Shown: positions 44,089 to 54,378 of the stretch, in pieces
Numbering within the stretch: position 1 is the stretch's first letter
Layout of the letters: each line of letters starts with the position of its first letter
Source of the DNA: an uncultured beta proteobacterium
GTDB taxonomy: Bacteria > Pseudomonadota > Gammaproteobacteria > Burkholderiales > Burkholderiaceae_C
Direction of reading: 5' to 3'
Assembly (NCBI GenBank): GCA_903886275.1
Contig: CAISLN010000075.1
Location: forward strand, 1 to 64,000
Length of the DNA: 64,000 bases
The notes under the pieces: model-generated
Databases searched by the model: none
Seen by the model: the letters and a program-made list of their open reading frames with translations, nothing else
What the model was told of the DNA's origin: nothing
Translations under genes and position numbers: made by a program

Positions 44089-45395
44089 GAAGACTTGAAG
44101 TTCGCCTTCTTTAACAGTGATTCATATTGCTGGGACATCAAGTAGTTCTGTACTTGGGCCATGAAGTCCATGGTGACCACCACAATAATCAGTAGCGACG
44201 TTCCACCGAAGTAGAACGGCACGTTGTATTTCAAAATCAGGAATTCGGGCAACAGACACACGAATGTGATGTAGATCGCACCAGCCAGCGTCAAACGCAG
44301 CAAAATCTTGTCAATGTATTTGGCCGTCTGGTCACCAGGACGAATCCCAGGAATGAACGCACCGCTCTTCTTCAGGTTGTCTGCCGTCTCACGGCTGTTG
44401 AATACAAGGGCTGTATAGAAGAAACAGAAAAATACAATGGCAGCTGCATACAACATCACATAGACAGGCTGGCCTGGGCTCAGCGTGCTGGAGATGTCTT
44501 TCAACCAGCGCATGGAGTCACCCGTGCTAAACCAGTTGGCTATTGTAGCCGGTAGCAAGATGATGCTTGACGCGAAGATGGGAGGAATCACACCTGCCAT
44601 GTTCAACTTCAGCGGCAAATGCGAGGATTGACCACCGTAAACCTTGTTACCAACCTGCCTACGGGCATAGTTGACCAGGATTTTGCGTTGACCACGCTCG
44701 ACAAACACCACAAAGTAAGTGACCAGAGCCACCAACACCACGATCAACAGAGCCACGATGATGCTCATTGCACCGGTTCGCACCAGTTCCAGCAAGCCAC
44801 CGATCGCATTGGGCAAGCCCGCTGCAATACCGCCGAAGATCAGTATCGATATACCGTTGCCCAAACCACGCTCGGTGATCTGCTCACCCAACCACATCAG
44901 GAACATCGTTCCGGCTGTCAGCGTCACCACGGTTGTGAGGCGAAAGCCAAAGCCAGGTGTAATCACCAAGCCGGCCGAAGCCTCCAACGCCACTGCGATG
45001 CCCAGCGACTGGAACAATGCCAGACCTAGAGTGCCGTAGCGCGTGAACTGGGTAATCTTGCGACGTCCAGCTTCGCCTTCCTTCTTGAGTGCCTCAAACG
45101 AGGGCAACACATAGGTCAGCAATTGCATGATGATCGATGCCGAGATATACGGCATGATTCCCAGTGCAAACACGGTGAAACGGGAGAGAGCTCCGCCGGA
45201 GAACATATTGAACAGACTCAATATGCCGCCCTGCTGGCCCTTGAATAGCTGTTGCAACTGTGAGGGGTCGATACCGGGCACAGGAATATGTGCTCCGGTA
45301 CGGTACACCACCAGCGCCAACAGCAAGAAGACGAGCCGGCGACGCAAGTCACCGAACTTGCCTGTCTTTGCGATATCAGATGCGCTAGTTGCCAC
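44085..45395 (-). CDS. secY: Protein translocase subunit SecY
   Basis: A 436-residue, ten-helix channel of the Sec translocon. It starts [20 protein letters not shown]. Helix 2 with the plug region has [20 protein letters not shown]. The C-terminal loop carries [20 protein letters not shown], the ribosome/SecA docking segment. It lies between rplO and rpmJ, the usual spc position. Confidence 0.97.
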   Translation of the reverse strand: MATSASDIAKTGKFGDLRRRLVFLLLALVVYRTGAHIPVPGIDPSQLQQLFKGQQGGILSLFNMFSGGALSRFTVFALGIMPYISASIIMQLLTYVLPSFEALKKEGEAGRRKITQFTRYGTLGLALFQSLGIAVALEASAGLVITPGFGFRLTTVVTLTAGTMFLMWLGEQITERGLGNGISILIFGGIAAGLPNAIGGLLELVRTGAMSIIVALLIVVLVALVTYFVVFVERGQRKILVNYARRQVGNKVYGGQSSHLPLKLNMAGVIPPIFASSIILLPATIANWFSTGDSMRWLKDISSTLSPGQPVYVMLYAAAIVFFCFFYTALVFNSRETADNLKKSGAFIPGIRPGDQTAKYIDKILLRLTLAGAIYITFVCLLPEFLILKYNVPFYFGGTSLLIIVVVTMDFMAQVQNYLMSQQYESLLKKANFKSS

Positions 45396-45417
45396 TTTGA
45401 TTTCTTTCAGTCAGCAA

Positions 45418-45849
45418 TTAAGCGACGCTGCCGCCAGCGGCTTCGATAGCCGCCTTGGCACCAGCCGTTGCACCGAGACCGGTGACCTTGATAGCCTTGG
45501 TAATCGCGCCGGTGTTGATCACCTTAACGACCTTGATCTTTTGGCTCACAGCGCCGGCTTGCTTCAATGTCAGCAAATCGACTTCAGCAACGCCCAGGGC
45601 TTCCAGGGCTGTCAAAGTGATTTCGTCATTGAATTGCAGCAAATGCGATTTGAAACCGCGCTTGGGCAAGCGACGGTGCATAGGCATTTGACCGCCTTCG
45701 AAGCCCACTGCTGGACCGCCGCCCGAACGCGACTTTTGACCCTTGTGGCCACGACCAGCAGTCTTACCCAGACCGGAGCCAATACCGCGACCTACGCGAC
45801 GCTTGGCGTGCTTGGCACCCGCTGCGGGCTTGATGTCATTGAGTTCCAT
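45418..45849 (-). CDS. rplO: 50S ribosomal protein L15
   Basis: A 143-residue protein. [20 protein letters not shown], then [20 protein letters not shown], is the Gly/Arg-rich L15 N-terminus that winds into 23S r[23 protein letters not shown] follows. ATG 45849 gives the family start; ATG 45852 directly before it is an equal choice. Confidence 0.96.
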   Translation of the reverse strand: MELNDIKPAAGAKHAKRRVGRGIGSGLGKTAGRGHKGQKSRSGGGPAVGFEGGQMPMHRRLPKRGFKSHLLQFNDEITLTALEALGVAEVDLLTLKQAGAVSQKIKVVKVINTGAITKAIKVTGLGATAGAKAAIEAAGGSVA

Positions 45850-45859
45850 CATCAACCCC

Positions 45860-46042
45860 TTAGAGGACCTTGATCAGGTAACTGATCTTGTTAATCATGC
45901 CGCGCACTTCGGGAGAATCCTTCAGTTCGCTGACGCTGTTGAGCTTGCGCAGGCCCAGACCACGCACGGTGGCGCGGTGTGATTCCTGGCAGCCAATGGG
46001 GCTACGCACCAATTGGACTTTGACGGTTTGTTGTGTTGTCAT
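45860..46042 (-). CDS. rpmD: 50S ribosomal protein L30
   Basis: A 60-residue protein of the short bacterial type. [20 protein letters not shown] followed by [20 protein letters not shown] and [13 protein letters not shown] covers the whole family profile. It is placed between rpsE and rplO, 14 bp after rpsE. Confidence 0.96.
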   Translation of the reverse strand: MTTQQTVKVQLVRSPIGCQESHRATVRGLGLRKLNSVSELKDSPEVRGMINKISYLIKVL

Positions 46043-46056
46043 GATTGAAACTCCGC

Positions 46057-46581
46057 TTAAACGTAGAGTTCTTCAACAGTCTTGCCACGCTTGGCTGCCA
46101 CTGCAGACGGAGTCGTCGAAGCAGAGAGGGCATCCAGAGTCGCACGGACCATGTTGTAGGGGTTGGACGAACCATGGCTCTTGGCCACGATGTCGGTGAT
46201 ACCAACCACTTCGAAGACAGCGCGCATGGGGCCGCCTGCAATGATGCCGGTACCCTTGGGGGCCGGTGCCATCATGACGCTGGCAGCGCCGTGGTGACCC
46301 ATCACCTTGTGGAAAATGGTACCGTTTTTCAAGGTGACCTTGAGCATGTTGCGACGGGCTTCTTCCATGGCTTTCTGCACCGCTGCAGGAACTTCCTTGG
46401 ATTTACCCTTACCCATACCGATGCGACCTTCGCCGTCACCCACCACGGTCAGTGCAGCGAAGCCGAGAATACGACCGCCCTTCACAACCTTGGTGACGCG
46501 GTTGATCGCGATCATCTTCTCGCGCAGACCGTCCTCAGGACCCTCGGCCTTACCTTGCATTTTTGCTTGAACTTTAGCCAT
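46057..46581 (-). CDS. rpsE: 30S ribosomal protein S5
   Basis: A 174-residue protein involved in decoding accuracy and mRNA unwinding. It has the N-terminal double-stranded-RNA-binding fold with [20 protein letters not shown] and [20 protein letters not shown], then the C-domain [19 protein letters not shown]. It is followed by rpmD. Confidence 0.97.
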   Translation of the reverse strand: MAKVQAKMQGKAEGPEDGLREKMIAINRVTKVVKGGRILGFAALTVVGDGEGRIGMGKGKSKEVPAAVQKAMEEARRNMLKVTLKNGTIFHKVMGHHGAASVMMAPAPKGTGIIAGGPMRAVFEVVGITDIVAKSHGSSNPYNMVRATLDALSASTTPSAVAAKRGKTVEELYV

Positions 46582-46598
46582 TCTGATTTCCGATCTGC

Positions 46599-46964
46599 TT
46601 AGAACTGCAAGCCAGCGGCGCGTGCGGCATCAGCCAGCGCCTTGATACGGCCGTGGTACGCAAAACCTGCGCGGTCAAATGCAACTTTGTCTACACCGGC
46701 AGCCTTGGCTTTTTCGGCCACGCGCTTGCCAATGATTTGTGCGGCTGCGACGTTACCGCCCTTGCCAGCTGCACCCAACTCCTTGCGCACTTCTGCTTCG
46801 GCGGTGGACGCACATGCGATCACCTTGCCGCCGTCGCCAGAAATGACGCTGGCGTAGATGTGCAGGTTGGTACGGTTCACGGTCAGACGTGCAACACCTT
46901 GTGTGGCGATGCGGATACGCGTCTGACGGGCCCGGCGAAGGCGCTGCTCTTTTTTGGTCAACAT
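46599..46964 (-). CDS. rplR: 50S ribosomal protein L18
   Basis: A 121-residue 5S rRNA-binding protein. It has the basic start [20 protein letters not shown], the core [20 protein letters not shown] and the end [20 protein letters not shown]. It lies 11 bp after rplF. Confidence 0.97.
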   Translation of the reverse strand: MLTKKEQRLRRARQTRIRIATQGVARLTVNRTNLHIYASVISGDGGKVIACASTAEAEVRKELGAAGKGGNVAAAQIIGKRVAEKAKAAGVDKVAFDRAGFAYHGRIKALADAARAAGLQF

Positions 46965-46975
46965 GTTGCAGCTCC

Positions 46976-47509
46976 TTATTTCTTCTTGGTTTCTTTGATC
47001 GTGATCTTTTCGTCCGAATAACGGATACCTTTGCCCTTGTAGGGCTCTGGAGGACGAACAGCACGGATCTCAGCAGCAATCTGGCCAACGCGCTGACGGT
47101 CAGCGCCCTTGATCAGGATTTCTGTAGGTGTGGGGGTTGCCACCGTTATGCCAGCAGGCATATCGATGTTCACCGGATGGGAGTAACCCACCACCAGGTT
47201 CAACTTGGTACCAGCGGCAGAGGCTTTGTAGCCCACACCGATCAGGTTGAGCTTCTTCTCGAAGCCCTTGGTCACACCGACCACCATGTTGTTCACCAGC
47301 TGGCGCATGGTGCCACTCATGGCATCTGCTTCACGGGTTGCATTGGCAGGAGCAAAGTTGAGTTTGCCTGCGTCGTTAGCCATGGTCACCAGGGTGTTGA
47401 GTGCCAATTGCAGGGCGCCACCAGTGCCTTTGACACTGATAACACCTGCATTGAAGGACACATCCACACCGGCGGGGATCGTGACTGGAAGTTTGCCTAC
47501 ACGGGACAT
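46976..47509 (-). CDS. rplF: 50S ribosomal protein L6
   Basis: A 177-residue protein with the duplicated L6 fold. It opens [20 protein letters not shown] and carries the signature [16 protein letters not shown] near the C-terminus. It sits near the sarcin-ricin loop and factor-binding site. Order rpsH-rplF-rplR is standard. Confidence 0.97.
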   Translation of the reverse strand: MSRVGKLPVTIPAGVDVSFNAGVISVKGTGGALQLALNTLVTMANDAGKLNFAPANATREADAMSGTMRQLVNNMVVGVTKGFEKKLNLIGVGYKASAAGTKLNLVVGYSHPVNIDMPAGITVATPTPTEILIKGADRQRVGQIAAEIRAVRPPEPYKGKGIRYSDEKITIKETKKK

Positions 47510-47532
47510 TTATGAATACTCCTGTATGTGGC

Positions 47533-47928
47533 TTAAGCGACGTAGCAGAGCACTTCGCCACCGACACCGGTAGCGCGCGCTTTGCGATCAGTCATCACGC
47601 CCTTGGGCGTTGTAACGATGGCCACACCGAGTCCGTTTTGGACTTGGGGGATTGCATCGCTGCCACGGTAAACGCGCAGGCCGGGACGGCTCACACGTTC
47701 AATACGTTCGATCACAGGGCGACCGGCGTAGTATTTCAGGGCGATAACGAGTTCAGACTTGCCACTTTCAGTGACAACCTTGTATCCGTCGATATAGCCT
47801 TCTTCTTGCAACACAGCTGCAATGGCAATCTTCACTTTGGATGAAGGGATGGAGACCGTAGTCTTAGCCACCATTTGCGCATTGCGAATACGTGTCAACA
47901 GGTCGGCAATTGGGTCACTCATGCTCAT
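47533..47928 (-). CDS. rpsH: 30S ribosomal protein S8
   Basis: A 131-residue 16S rRNA binder. [20 protein letters not shown] is the typical start, and the C-terminal signature is [20 protein letters not shown]. In E. coli S8 represses the spc operon by binding near rplE; no such structure was sought in detail here. Confidence 0.97.
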   Translation of the reverse strand: MSMSDPIADLLTRIRNAQMVAKTTVSIPSSKVKIAIAAVLQEEGYIDGYKVVTESGKSELVIALKYYAGRPVIERIERVSRPGLRVYRGSDAIPQVQNGLGVAIVTTPKGVMTDRKARATGVGGEVLCYVA

Positions 47929-47945
47929 ATTGGTTCTCCTGCCGC

Positions 47946-48251
47946 TTACCAGCTGGCCTTGACGATGCCAGGTATTTCACCGGCAAAGGCCATTTCACGA
48001 ATCTTTGCGCGAGCCAGACCGAAGTGCTGGAACGTGCCACGGGGGCGACCGGTAATTGCGCAACGGTTACGTTGGCGGGTCGGGTTCGAATTGCGGGGCA
48101 GCTTTTGCAGGCCCAGTCGGGCTGCAGCGCGCTCGTCATCCGTACGCTTGAAGTCGGTAGAGATGGCTTTCAGTTCCGCATATTTCTTTGCGTACTTTGC
48201 AGCCAGCTTGTCACGTTTGAGCTCGCGCTCGATTAATGCCATTTTTGCCAC
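47946..48251 (-). CDS. rpsN: 30S ribosomal protein S14 (GTG start)
   Basis: A 101-residue protein. Only a GTG at 48251 gives the family N-terminus (M/V)[19 protein letters not shown]; the first ATG (48242) would drop three residues. The end [20 protein letters not shown], then [11 protein letters not shown], is the C- form without a zinc ribbon. It stands between rplE and rpsH. Confidence 0.95.
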   Translation of the reverse strand: MAKMALIERELKRDKLAAKYAKKYAELKAISTDFKRTDDERAAARLGLQKLPRNSNPTRQRNRCAITGRPRGTFQHFGLARAKIREMAFAGEIPGIVKASW

Positions 48252-48259
48252 AGATCGCC

Positions 48260-48799
48260 TCAGTTCTTGAACGGGAAACGGAAAGCCGCGAGCAGTGCCT
48301 TGCACTCTTCATCAGTCTTGGCCGTCGTGGTGATACTGATATTGAGACCGCGCAAGGCATCAACCTTGTCATATTCAATCTCAGGGAAAATGATCTGCTC
48401 TTTGACGCCGATGTTGTAGTTGCCGCGGCCGTCGAAGGCGCGACCAGAGATACCACGGAAGTCGCGTACACGGGGCAAAGCCACGGTGACGAAACGGTCC
48501 AGGAACTCAAACATCTGCACACCGCGCAGGGTCACCATGCAACCAATGGCTTGGTTTTCACGGATCTTGAAGCCGGCGATAGCTTTCTTGGACTTGGTCA
48601 CCACAGGCTTTTGGCCTGCAATCTTGGTCAGATCGGCAACTGCGTTGTCCATGACCTTCTTGTCAGCAACCGCTTCACTCACACCCATGTTCAGGGTGAT
48701 CTTCGTGAAACGCGGCACTTGCATAGGCGACTTGTAGCCAAACTTGGCAATCAGGTCAGGCGCCACTTTGTCGCGGTAGATTTGTTGAAGACGTGCCAT
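48260..48799 (-). CDS. rplE: 50S ribosomal protein L5
   Basis: A 179-residue 5S rRNA-binding protein. It begins [20 protein letters not shown], has [20 protein letters not shown] and the ends [20 protein letters not shown] and [20 protein letters not shown]. It follows rplX by 2 bp, indicating tight coupling. Confidence 0.97.
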   Translation of the reverse strand: MARLQQIYRDKVAPDLIAKFGYKSPMQVPRFTKITLNMGVSEAVADKKVMDNAVADLTKIAGQKPVVTKSKKAIAGFKIRENQAIGCMVTLRGVQMFEFLDRFVTVALPRVRDFRGISGRAFDGRGNYNIGVKEQIIFPEIEYDKVDALRGLNISITTTAKTDEECKALLAAFRFPFKN

Positions 48800-48801
48800 G
48801 C

Positions 48802-49122
48802 TTATGCCACCTTGATTTCTTCGCCGCTGGACTTGTAAACGCGAACGCGTTTGCCATCAGCAAGCAACTTGATACCAACACGGTCAGCCTTGCCCGTTGC
48901 AGCATTGAAAATAGCTACGTTGGACTGGTGAATAGGCATGGTCTTTTCGACGATGCCACCGGTGGCGCCCTTGAGAGGGTTTGGCTTGGTGTGTTTCTTC
49001 ACCAGGTTGATGCCCTCTACGAGTACGTGCGAGTCATCTTTGCGCAGCGCGATTTTGCCGCGCTTGCCCTTATCGCGTCCTGCGATAACGATGACTTCGT
49101 CGCCTTTGCGAATCTTGTTCAT
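48802..49122 (-). CDS. rplX: 50S ribosomal protein L24
   Basis: A 106-residue assembly-initiator protein. The KOW motif [20 protein letters not shown] is at the N-terminus, followed by [15 protein letters not shown] and [19 protein letters not shown]. It lies 9 bp after rplN. Confidence 0.97.
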   Translation of the reverse strand: MNKIRKGDEVIVIAGRDKGKRGKIALRKDDSHVLVEGINLVKKHTKPNPLKGATGGIVEKTMPIHQSNVAIFNAATGKADRVGIKLLADGKRVRVYKSSGEEIKVA

Positions 49123-49131
49123 GGCGGGTCC

Positions 49132-49500
49132 TTACAAAACTTCAGGAGCCAGGGACACGATCTTCATGAACTTTTCGGTACGCAGTTCACGCGTCACGGG
49201 TCCAAAGATGCGGGTGCCGATAGGCTCCAATTTGGCATTCAGCAACACTGCTGCATTGCCGTCGAATTTCACCAAGGAACCATCGCTGCGGCGTATGCCT
49301 TTAGCGGTGCGAACCACAACCGCGCTATAGACTTCGCCTTTTTTGACGCGTCCGCGGGGTGCAGCTTCCTTGATGCTAACTTTGATGATGTCGCCAACAC
49401 TTGCATAGCGACGCCTAGACCCACCCAGCACCTTGATGCATAGGACGGACTTAGCGCCTGTGTTGTCGGCAACTTCCAATCGAGATTCAGTTTGGATCAT
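49132..49500 (-). CDS. rplN: 50S ribosomal protein L14
   Basis: A 122-residue protein, [20 protein letters not shown] at the start and [20 protein letters not shown] near the end. It is the first gene of this ribosomal block; upstream there is no rpsQ/rpmC but a 189-bp non-coding gap (49501-49689) and then glpD. The gap must hold the block's promoter. A weak candidate on the lower strand is TTGAGG with TATGAA 16 bp later, near 49640-49660. Confidence 0.97.
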   Translation of the reverse strand: MIQTESRLEVADNTGAKSVLCIKVLGGSRRRYASVGDIIKVSIKEAAPRGRVKKGEVYSAVVVRTAKGIRRSDGSLVKFDGNAAVLLNAKLEPIGTRIFGPVTRELRTEKFMKIVSLAPEVL

Positions 49501-49689
49501 TTCAAATATTCCCAACTTGCACCTGCTGCACCCAGTTGCCTCATGGCTACCAAACACATCAAGTCAGTCTTGGGCCCGCTGTCCGCCGCTCAAACCACTC
49601 AAGCGACCTCCATTTGGGCAGAAACTTCATACTTTTTCAAGCGAAGCCCTCAATTATGCACGGCTTATGCGGACCGGTCAAAGGTTTTT

Positions 49690-51297
49690 TCAGGGCACCT
49701 GCAAATATTGGGCTGTCAGCTGGGCAAATTCCGCCGCTTTCGGGTCCAGCCCGGTTTCCTCTTGCAGAATGGCCGCCACGCGCGGCGCCCATTGCAGTGC
49801 CAACCGCGCATCCAGAAACAGCAAACGGGAGCGACGCGCCAGCATGTCCTCCACGGTCACCGCATATTCATAGCGCGCCGCAAAGCGCACCATGGCCTCG
49901 GTCAGCCCCTGCGTGAGCACCACATCGGCGCCCGGCAAGGCCTTTACCTGCGCCGCTTCGCCCCCATAGGAGTGCAACCCTTCGGTTTGACTCACAGACA
50001 CATGCGAGAAGCCCGCCGCAACATCCGCACCCACCAGGCGCAGATCCTCGGTCTGCCCGGCCGGGCGACGCTCGATAAGGCCCTTCTCGGCGCATTGCTC
50101 CAGCACATCCTCGGCCATGGCGCGGTAGGTGGTCCACTTTCCGCCGGTCACGGTGACCAGGCCGCTGCGACTGGTGATGACGGTGTGCTCGCGGCTCAGG
50201 GCCTTGGTGCTTTCACCGTCGTCGTCCTGCGGCTTGACCAGCGGCCGCAGACCCACCCAAATGCTTTTGATGTCGGCGCGCGTCGGCGCCCGGCTCAGGT
50301 AGCGGGCCGACTCGCTCAATATGAAATCCACTTCTTCGGCAAAGGCCAATGGTTCGCGCGCCAGGTCATGGCGCGGCGTATCGGTGGTGCCCAGTATCAC
50401 CTTGCCCAACCAGGGCACGGCAAACAGCACCCGGCCGTCCGAGGTCTTGGGCACCATCAGCGCCTGGTCCGAATCCAAAAAGCTGCGGTCCACCACCATG
50501 TGCACACCCTGGCTGGGCGCCACCATGGGCTGTATCGCCCGGCCCCCACTGGCGCTATGGGCGTCGCTGTCCATTTCGCGCAGGGAGTCCACCCAGACAC
50601 CGGCCGCGTTGACCACGCAGCGGGAGCGCACGCTGTAACTTTGCCCGGTAATGCTGTCCTGCGCCTGCAGCCCGCTAATTTTTCCATCTTCATAGAGAAG
50701 ACCGGTGGCCGCGCAGTAATTCACCAGCAATGCGCCTCGCGTGGCCGCCGTGCGCGCCAAGGCCAAGGCCAGGCGGGCGTCGTTGAATTGGCCGTCCCAG
50801 TAACGCACGCCGCCCTTCAGGCCGGCCCTGCGCACGGTGGGCAGGGCTTGGGCAGTCGCATCGACCCCCAGAAAGCGCGTCTTGCCCAGCCCGGCCTTGC
50901 CCGCTAGCAGGTCGTACAGCGTCAGGCCAATTCCGTAGAAGGGCGCCTCCCACCAGTGGTAGGAGGGCACGACAAAGGCCAGCGGCTGCGCCAGGTGCGG
51001 CGCATTGCGCAGCAGGGTGGTGCGCTCATGCAGGGCCTCGCGCACCAGCGAGATATTGCCCTGCGCCAGGTAACGCACACCGCCATGCACCAGCTTGGTC
51101 GCGCGCGACGAAGTGCCCTTGGCAAAGTCGTGCGACTCCAGCAGCACCACGCTAAAGCCACGGGCCGCCGCGTCCAGCGCGACCCCCAGGCCGGTGGCAC
51201 CGCCTCCGACCACGGCGATGTCATAGACCCGGTCCTGCGCCAATTGCGCCAGCAGGTCCTTACGTGTGGTGCGGAGAGCTTGGGCGGTAGGGGCCAT
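49690..51297 (-). CDS. glpD: FAD-dependent glycerol-3-phosphate dehydrogenase GlpD
   Basis: A 535-residue membrane-associated enzyme that oxidises glycerol-3-phosphate to dihydroxyacetone phosphate and feeds electrons to ubiquinone. The FAD-binding motif DIAVVGGGATGLGVALDAAA lies near residue 25. SSRATKLVHGGVRYLAQGNI and VTGGKWTTYRAMAEDV are GlpD signatures. ATG 51297 is used; GTG 51309 would add four residues. It is the last gene of the leftward glycerol operon, after the transporter. Confidence 0.94.
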   Translation of the reverse strand: MAPTAQALRTTRKDLLAQLAQDRVYDIAVVGGGATGLGVALDAAARGFSVVLLESHDFAKGTSSRATKLVHGGVRYLAQGNISLVREALHERTTLLRNAPHLAQPLAFVVPSYHWWEAPFYGIGLTLYDLLAGKAGLGKTRFLGVDATAQALPTVRRAGLKGGVRYWDGQFNDARLALALARTAATRGALLVNYCAATGLLYEDGKISGLQAQDSITGQSYSVRSRCVVNAAGVWVDSLREMDSDAHSASGGRAIQPMVAPSQGVHMVVDRSFLDSDQALMVPKTSDGRVLFAVPWLGKVILGTTDTPRHDLAREPLAFAEEVDFILSESARYLSRAPTRADIKSIWVGLRPLVKPQDDDGESTKALSREHTVITSRSGLVTVTGGKWTTYRAMAEDVLEQCAEKGLIERRPAGQTEDLRLVGADVAAGFSHVSVSQTEGLHSYGGEAAQVKALPGADVVLTQGLTEAMVRFAARYEYAVTVEDMLARRSRLLFLDARLALQWAPRVAAILQEETGLDPKAAEFAQLTAQYLQVP

Positions 51298-51418
51298 ATC
51301 GAGGTTCACATCTCAGTTATTCAAAAAATGGGCGGGGCCTCCCCGAGGCGCCCGCGTTGGGCAGCGATGGCGCTTGCACGCCACCGCTGCCTTCACGCTT
51401 ACGCTATAGCCGCAGCAA

Positions 51419-53149
51419 TTAACGTACCTTGCCGCTCTTCCAGGCATTCAGCAGGGTGTCATAGGCGATGGTCTCACCCTTGGGCTTTTCATTGGCCAGC
51501 TTCTTCCATGGCGCGCCCTTGTCGCTCAGCCACTTGTCGGGGCTGCTCTTGGGATTGAGCTTGGGCGGGCACACGGCCATACCCGAGCGCTCCAAGCGGC
51601 CCATCACGGCGTCCATCTCTTCGGCCAGATTGTCCATGGCGGCCTGAGGTGTCTTCTCACCCGTCACCGCCACTGCTACGTTCTTCCACCACAGCTGCGC
51701 CAGCTTGGGGTAATCAGGCACATTGGTTCCGGTAGGCGTCCAGGCCACGCGGGCCGGGCTGCGATAGAACTCGACCAGGCCACCGAGCTTGGGCGCCATC
51801 TTGGTCATGGTCTCGGAGCGGATGTCGCTGTCGCGGACAAAGGTCAGACCCACGGTGGACTTCTTCAAGGACACCGTCTTGCTCGTCACAAACTGCGCGT
51901 ACAGCCAGGCCGCTGCCACCTTGTTGGCATCGTGGTCCTTGAAGAAGGTCCATGAGCCCACGTCCTGGTAGCCGTTTTGCATGCCCTGCTTCCAATAGGG
52001 GCCGTTGGGGCCGGGAGCCATGCGCCACTTGGGTGTGCCGTCGGCGTTCACCACTGGCAGTCCGGGCTTCACCATATCGGCGGTAAAGGCGGTGTACCAG
52101 AAGATTTGCTGGGCAATCTGGCCCTGCGCCGGCACCGGGCCGGACTCGCCAAAAGTCATGCCGGAGGCTTCCTTGGGTGCGTACTTCTTCATCCAGTCGA
52201 TGTACTTGGTCAATGCGTACACAGCGGCCGGCGAGTTGGTGGCGCCACCACGGGACACGGAGGCGCCCAGGGGCGTACAGCCATCGGCCGAGGCACGGAT
52301 GCCCCATTCGTCCACCGGTTTGCCGTTCGGAATGCCAACGTCTGCCGTGCCCGCCATGGACAACCAGGCATCGGTGAAACGCCAGCCCAACGAAGGGTCT
52401 TTTTTGCCGTAGTCCATGTGGCCGTAAATCGGCTTGCCGTCGATGGTCTTGACGTCTTCGCTAAAGAACGCAGCGATGTCTTCGTAGGCGCTCCAGTTCA
52501 AAGGCACACCCAGCTCGTAGCCATATTTGGCCTTGAACTTGGCTTTGAGCTCAGGCTTCTCGAACAGGTCGGCGCGGAACCAATACAGGTTGGCGAACTG
52601 CTGCGTGGGCAACTGGTAGAGCTTGCCGTCCGGTGCGGTGGTGAAGCTGGTACCAATGAAATCTTTGAGGTCCAGACCGGGATTGGTGTAGTCCTTGCCC
52701 TTGCCCGTCATGTAGTCGGTCAGGTTCAGGATCTTGCCGTAGCGGTAATGGGTGCCGATCAGATCCGAGTCACTGATCCAGCCGTCGTAAATCGATTTGC
52801 CCGACTGCATGGAGGTTTGCAGCTTCTCCACCACATCGCCCTCTTGGATGATGTCGTGCTTGACCTTGATGCCGGTGATTTCCTCAAAGGCCCGGGCCAG
52901 GGTCTTGGACTCGTATTCATGCACGGTCAGCGTTTCCGAGACGGTGCTGATCTCGTTGACGCCAAGCGCTTTCAGTTTTTTGGCCGCGTCGATGAACCAT
53001 TTCATCTCGGTGGCCTGCTGGTCCTTGCTCAAGGTGGACGGTTGGAATTCGCTGTCAATCCACTTCTTGGCCGCGGCCTCATCGGCCCACGCCTGCCCAC
53101 CTGCTGCGCAGGCCAGGGCAACGGCCAGTACGGAATATTTCAACTTCAT
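51419..53149 (-). CDS. glpV: Glycerol ABC transporter substrate-binding protein, GlpV-like
   Basis: A 576-residue periplasmic protein with a signal peptide (MKLKYSVLAVALACAAGGQA, cleavage after WA). It is much longer than usual sugar-binding proteins. Blocks include GDVVEKLQTSMQSGKSIYDG and PTQQFANLYWFRADLFEKPE. The size and its place among GlpS/T/P/Q/U and GlpD match the GlpV component of the Rhizobium-type glycerol importer. ATG 53149 was selected to give the signal peptide. An 82-bp gap separates it from glpU. Confidence 0.85.
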   Translation of the reverse strand: MKLKYSVLAVALACAAGGQAWADEAAAKKWIDSEFQPSTLSKDQQATEMKWFIDAAKKLKALGVNEISTVSETLTVHEYESKTLARAFEEITGIKVKHDIIQEGDVVEKLQTSMQSGKSIYDGWISDSDLIGTHYRYGKILNLTDYMTGKGKDYTNPGLDLKDFIGTSFTTAPDGKLYQLPTQQFANLYWFRADLFEKPELKAKFKAKYGYELGVPLNWSAYEDIAAFFSEDVKTIDGKPIYGHMDYGKKDPSLGWRFTDAWLSMAGTADVGIPNGKPVDEWGIRASADGCTPLGASVSRGGATNSPAAVYALTKYIDWMKKYAPKEASGMTFGESGPVPAQGQIAQQIFWYTAFTADMVKPGLPVVNADGTPKWRMAPGPNGPYWKQGMQNGYQDVGSWTFFKDHDANKVAAAWLYAQFVTSKTVSLKKSTVGLTFVRDSDIRSETMTKMAPKLGGLVEFYRSPARVAWTPTGTNVPDYPKLAQLWWKNVAVAVTGEKTPQAAMDNLAEEMDAVMGRLERSGMAVCPPKLNPKSSPDKWLSDKGAPWKKLANEKPKGETIAYDTLLNAWKSGKVR

Positions 53150-53231
53150 TGTCAAACTCCTCATTTTGTTAAACCCCTGTTTGTCAAATGCAGCGGCTCC
53201 AGGGGGATACGAGCCGCAGCGTGGAAAACAT

Positions 53232-53540
53232 TTATCCCTTGCGCATCACCAGACCCAGCAGGGCCATGGAGAGCACGAAGCTGATCCAGATGGAAGGCTC
53301 GGCCTCCAGGCTCATCCATTCCATCAGGCGCCCGCTGACGCCTACAAAGGCCAGGTTCACATAGGCCGCACCCAGCAGCCCGATAAACAGGCGGTCCCCG
53401 CGGGTGGTCTCTATCGGCAAAAAGCCCTTGCGCAGCTGGGTGGGGACTTTGATCTCCCACACCGTCATGCCGGCCAGCATCAGGCCAATGCAGCAAAAAA
53501 ACACGGCCACCGGGGTGGTCCAGGCCATCCATTCAAACAT
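53232..53540 (-). CDS. glpU: DUF2160 small membrane protein, GlpU-like
   Basis: A 102-residue protein with about three membrane helices: AVFFCCIGLMLAGMTVWEI, FIGLLGAAYVNLAFVGVSG and SIWISFVLSMALLGLVM. DUF2160 proteins occur within glycerol ABC transporter operons between permease and binding-protein genes, as here. The molecular role is unknown; stabilising the permease pair is a guess. Confidence 0.8.
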   Translation of the reverse strand: MFEWMAWTTPVAVFFCCIGLMLAGMTVWEIKVPTQLRKGFLPIETTRGDRLFIGLLGAAYVNLAFVGVSGRLMEWMSLEAEPSIWISFVLSMALLGLVMRKG

Positions 53541-53565
53541 GTGCTTCTCCTGTTAAAGCGGCTTG

Positions 53566-54378
53566 CTAAACGCGACCCATCGCAAAACCCTTGGCGATGT
53601 AGTTGCGCACAAACCAGATGACGATGGCACCGGGCACGATGGTCAGCACGCCGGCGGCGGCCAGCGTGGCCCAGTCCATGCCCGAGGCCGACACCGTGCG
53701 CGTCATGATGGCCACGATGGGCTTGGCATTCACACTGGTCAGCGTGCGCGCCAGCAGCAGCTCCACCCAGCTAAACATAAAGCAGAAGAAGGCCGCCACA
53801 CCGACACCGGCCTTTATCAGCGGGATGTAGATGCGAATAAAGAAGCGCGGGAAGCTGTAGCCGTCGATGTAGGCGGTCTCGTCGATCTCGCGCGGAATGC
53901 CGCTCATAAAGCCCTCCAGAATCCACACCGCCAGCGGCACGTTGAACAGCAGGTGCGCCAGCGCCACAGCCAGGTGGGTGTCCATCAGCCCCACGGTGGT
54001 GTAGAGCTGAAAGAAGGGCAACAGGAACACGGCAGGGGGCGTCATGCGGTTGGTCAGCAACCAGAAGAACACATGCTTGTCGCCCAGAAAGCTGTAGCGC
54101 GAAAACGCATAGGCGGCAGGCAGCGCCACCGCAATCGAAATCACCGTGTTGATGGCCACATAGATCAGGCTGTTGATGTAGCCCGAGTACCAGGACGGGT
54201 CGGTCAGGATGGTGTGGTAATTGGCCCAGGTGAAGTGCTCGGGGAACAGCGAGAAGCCGGCCACGATTTCGTTGTTCGTCTTGAACGACATGTTGATCAT
54301 CCAGTAGATGGGCAACAGTGCGAACAGGATGTAGAGCAGCAAAAACACGCTGCGTTTCTGAAACTTGGGACTATTCAT
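53566..54378 (-). CDS. glpQ: Glycerol ABC transporter permease, GlpQ-like
   Basis: A 270-residue inner-membrane permease with six helices. The cytoplasmic EAA loop reads EGFMSGIPREIDETAYIDGY, the contact for the ATPase. ATG 54378 overlaps the end of glpP by 8 bp; a GTG at 54384 is possible. The name follows the glycerol transporter operon and is unrelated to the phosphodiesterase also called GlpQ. Confidence 0.86.
   Translation of the reverse strand: MNSPKFQKRSVFLLLYILFALLPIYWMINMSFKTNNEIVAGFSLFPEHFTWANYHTILTDPSWYSGYINSLIYVAINTVISIAVALPAAYAFSRYSFLGDKHVFFWLLTNRMTPPAVFLLPFFQLYTTVGLMDTHLAVALAHLLFNVPLAVWILEGFMSGIPREIDETAYIDGYSFPRFFIRIYIPLIKAGVGVAAFFCFMFSWVELLLARTLTSVNAKPIVAIMTRTVSASGMDWATLAAAGVLTIVPGAIVIWFVRNYIAKGFAMGRV

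Noticed and set aside
49492..50907. A 471-codon open frame opposite glpD and crossing the rplN upstream gap.
   Set aside because: It overlaps a well-supported GlpD on the other strand and has no recognisable domain.
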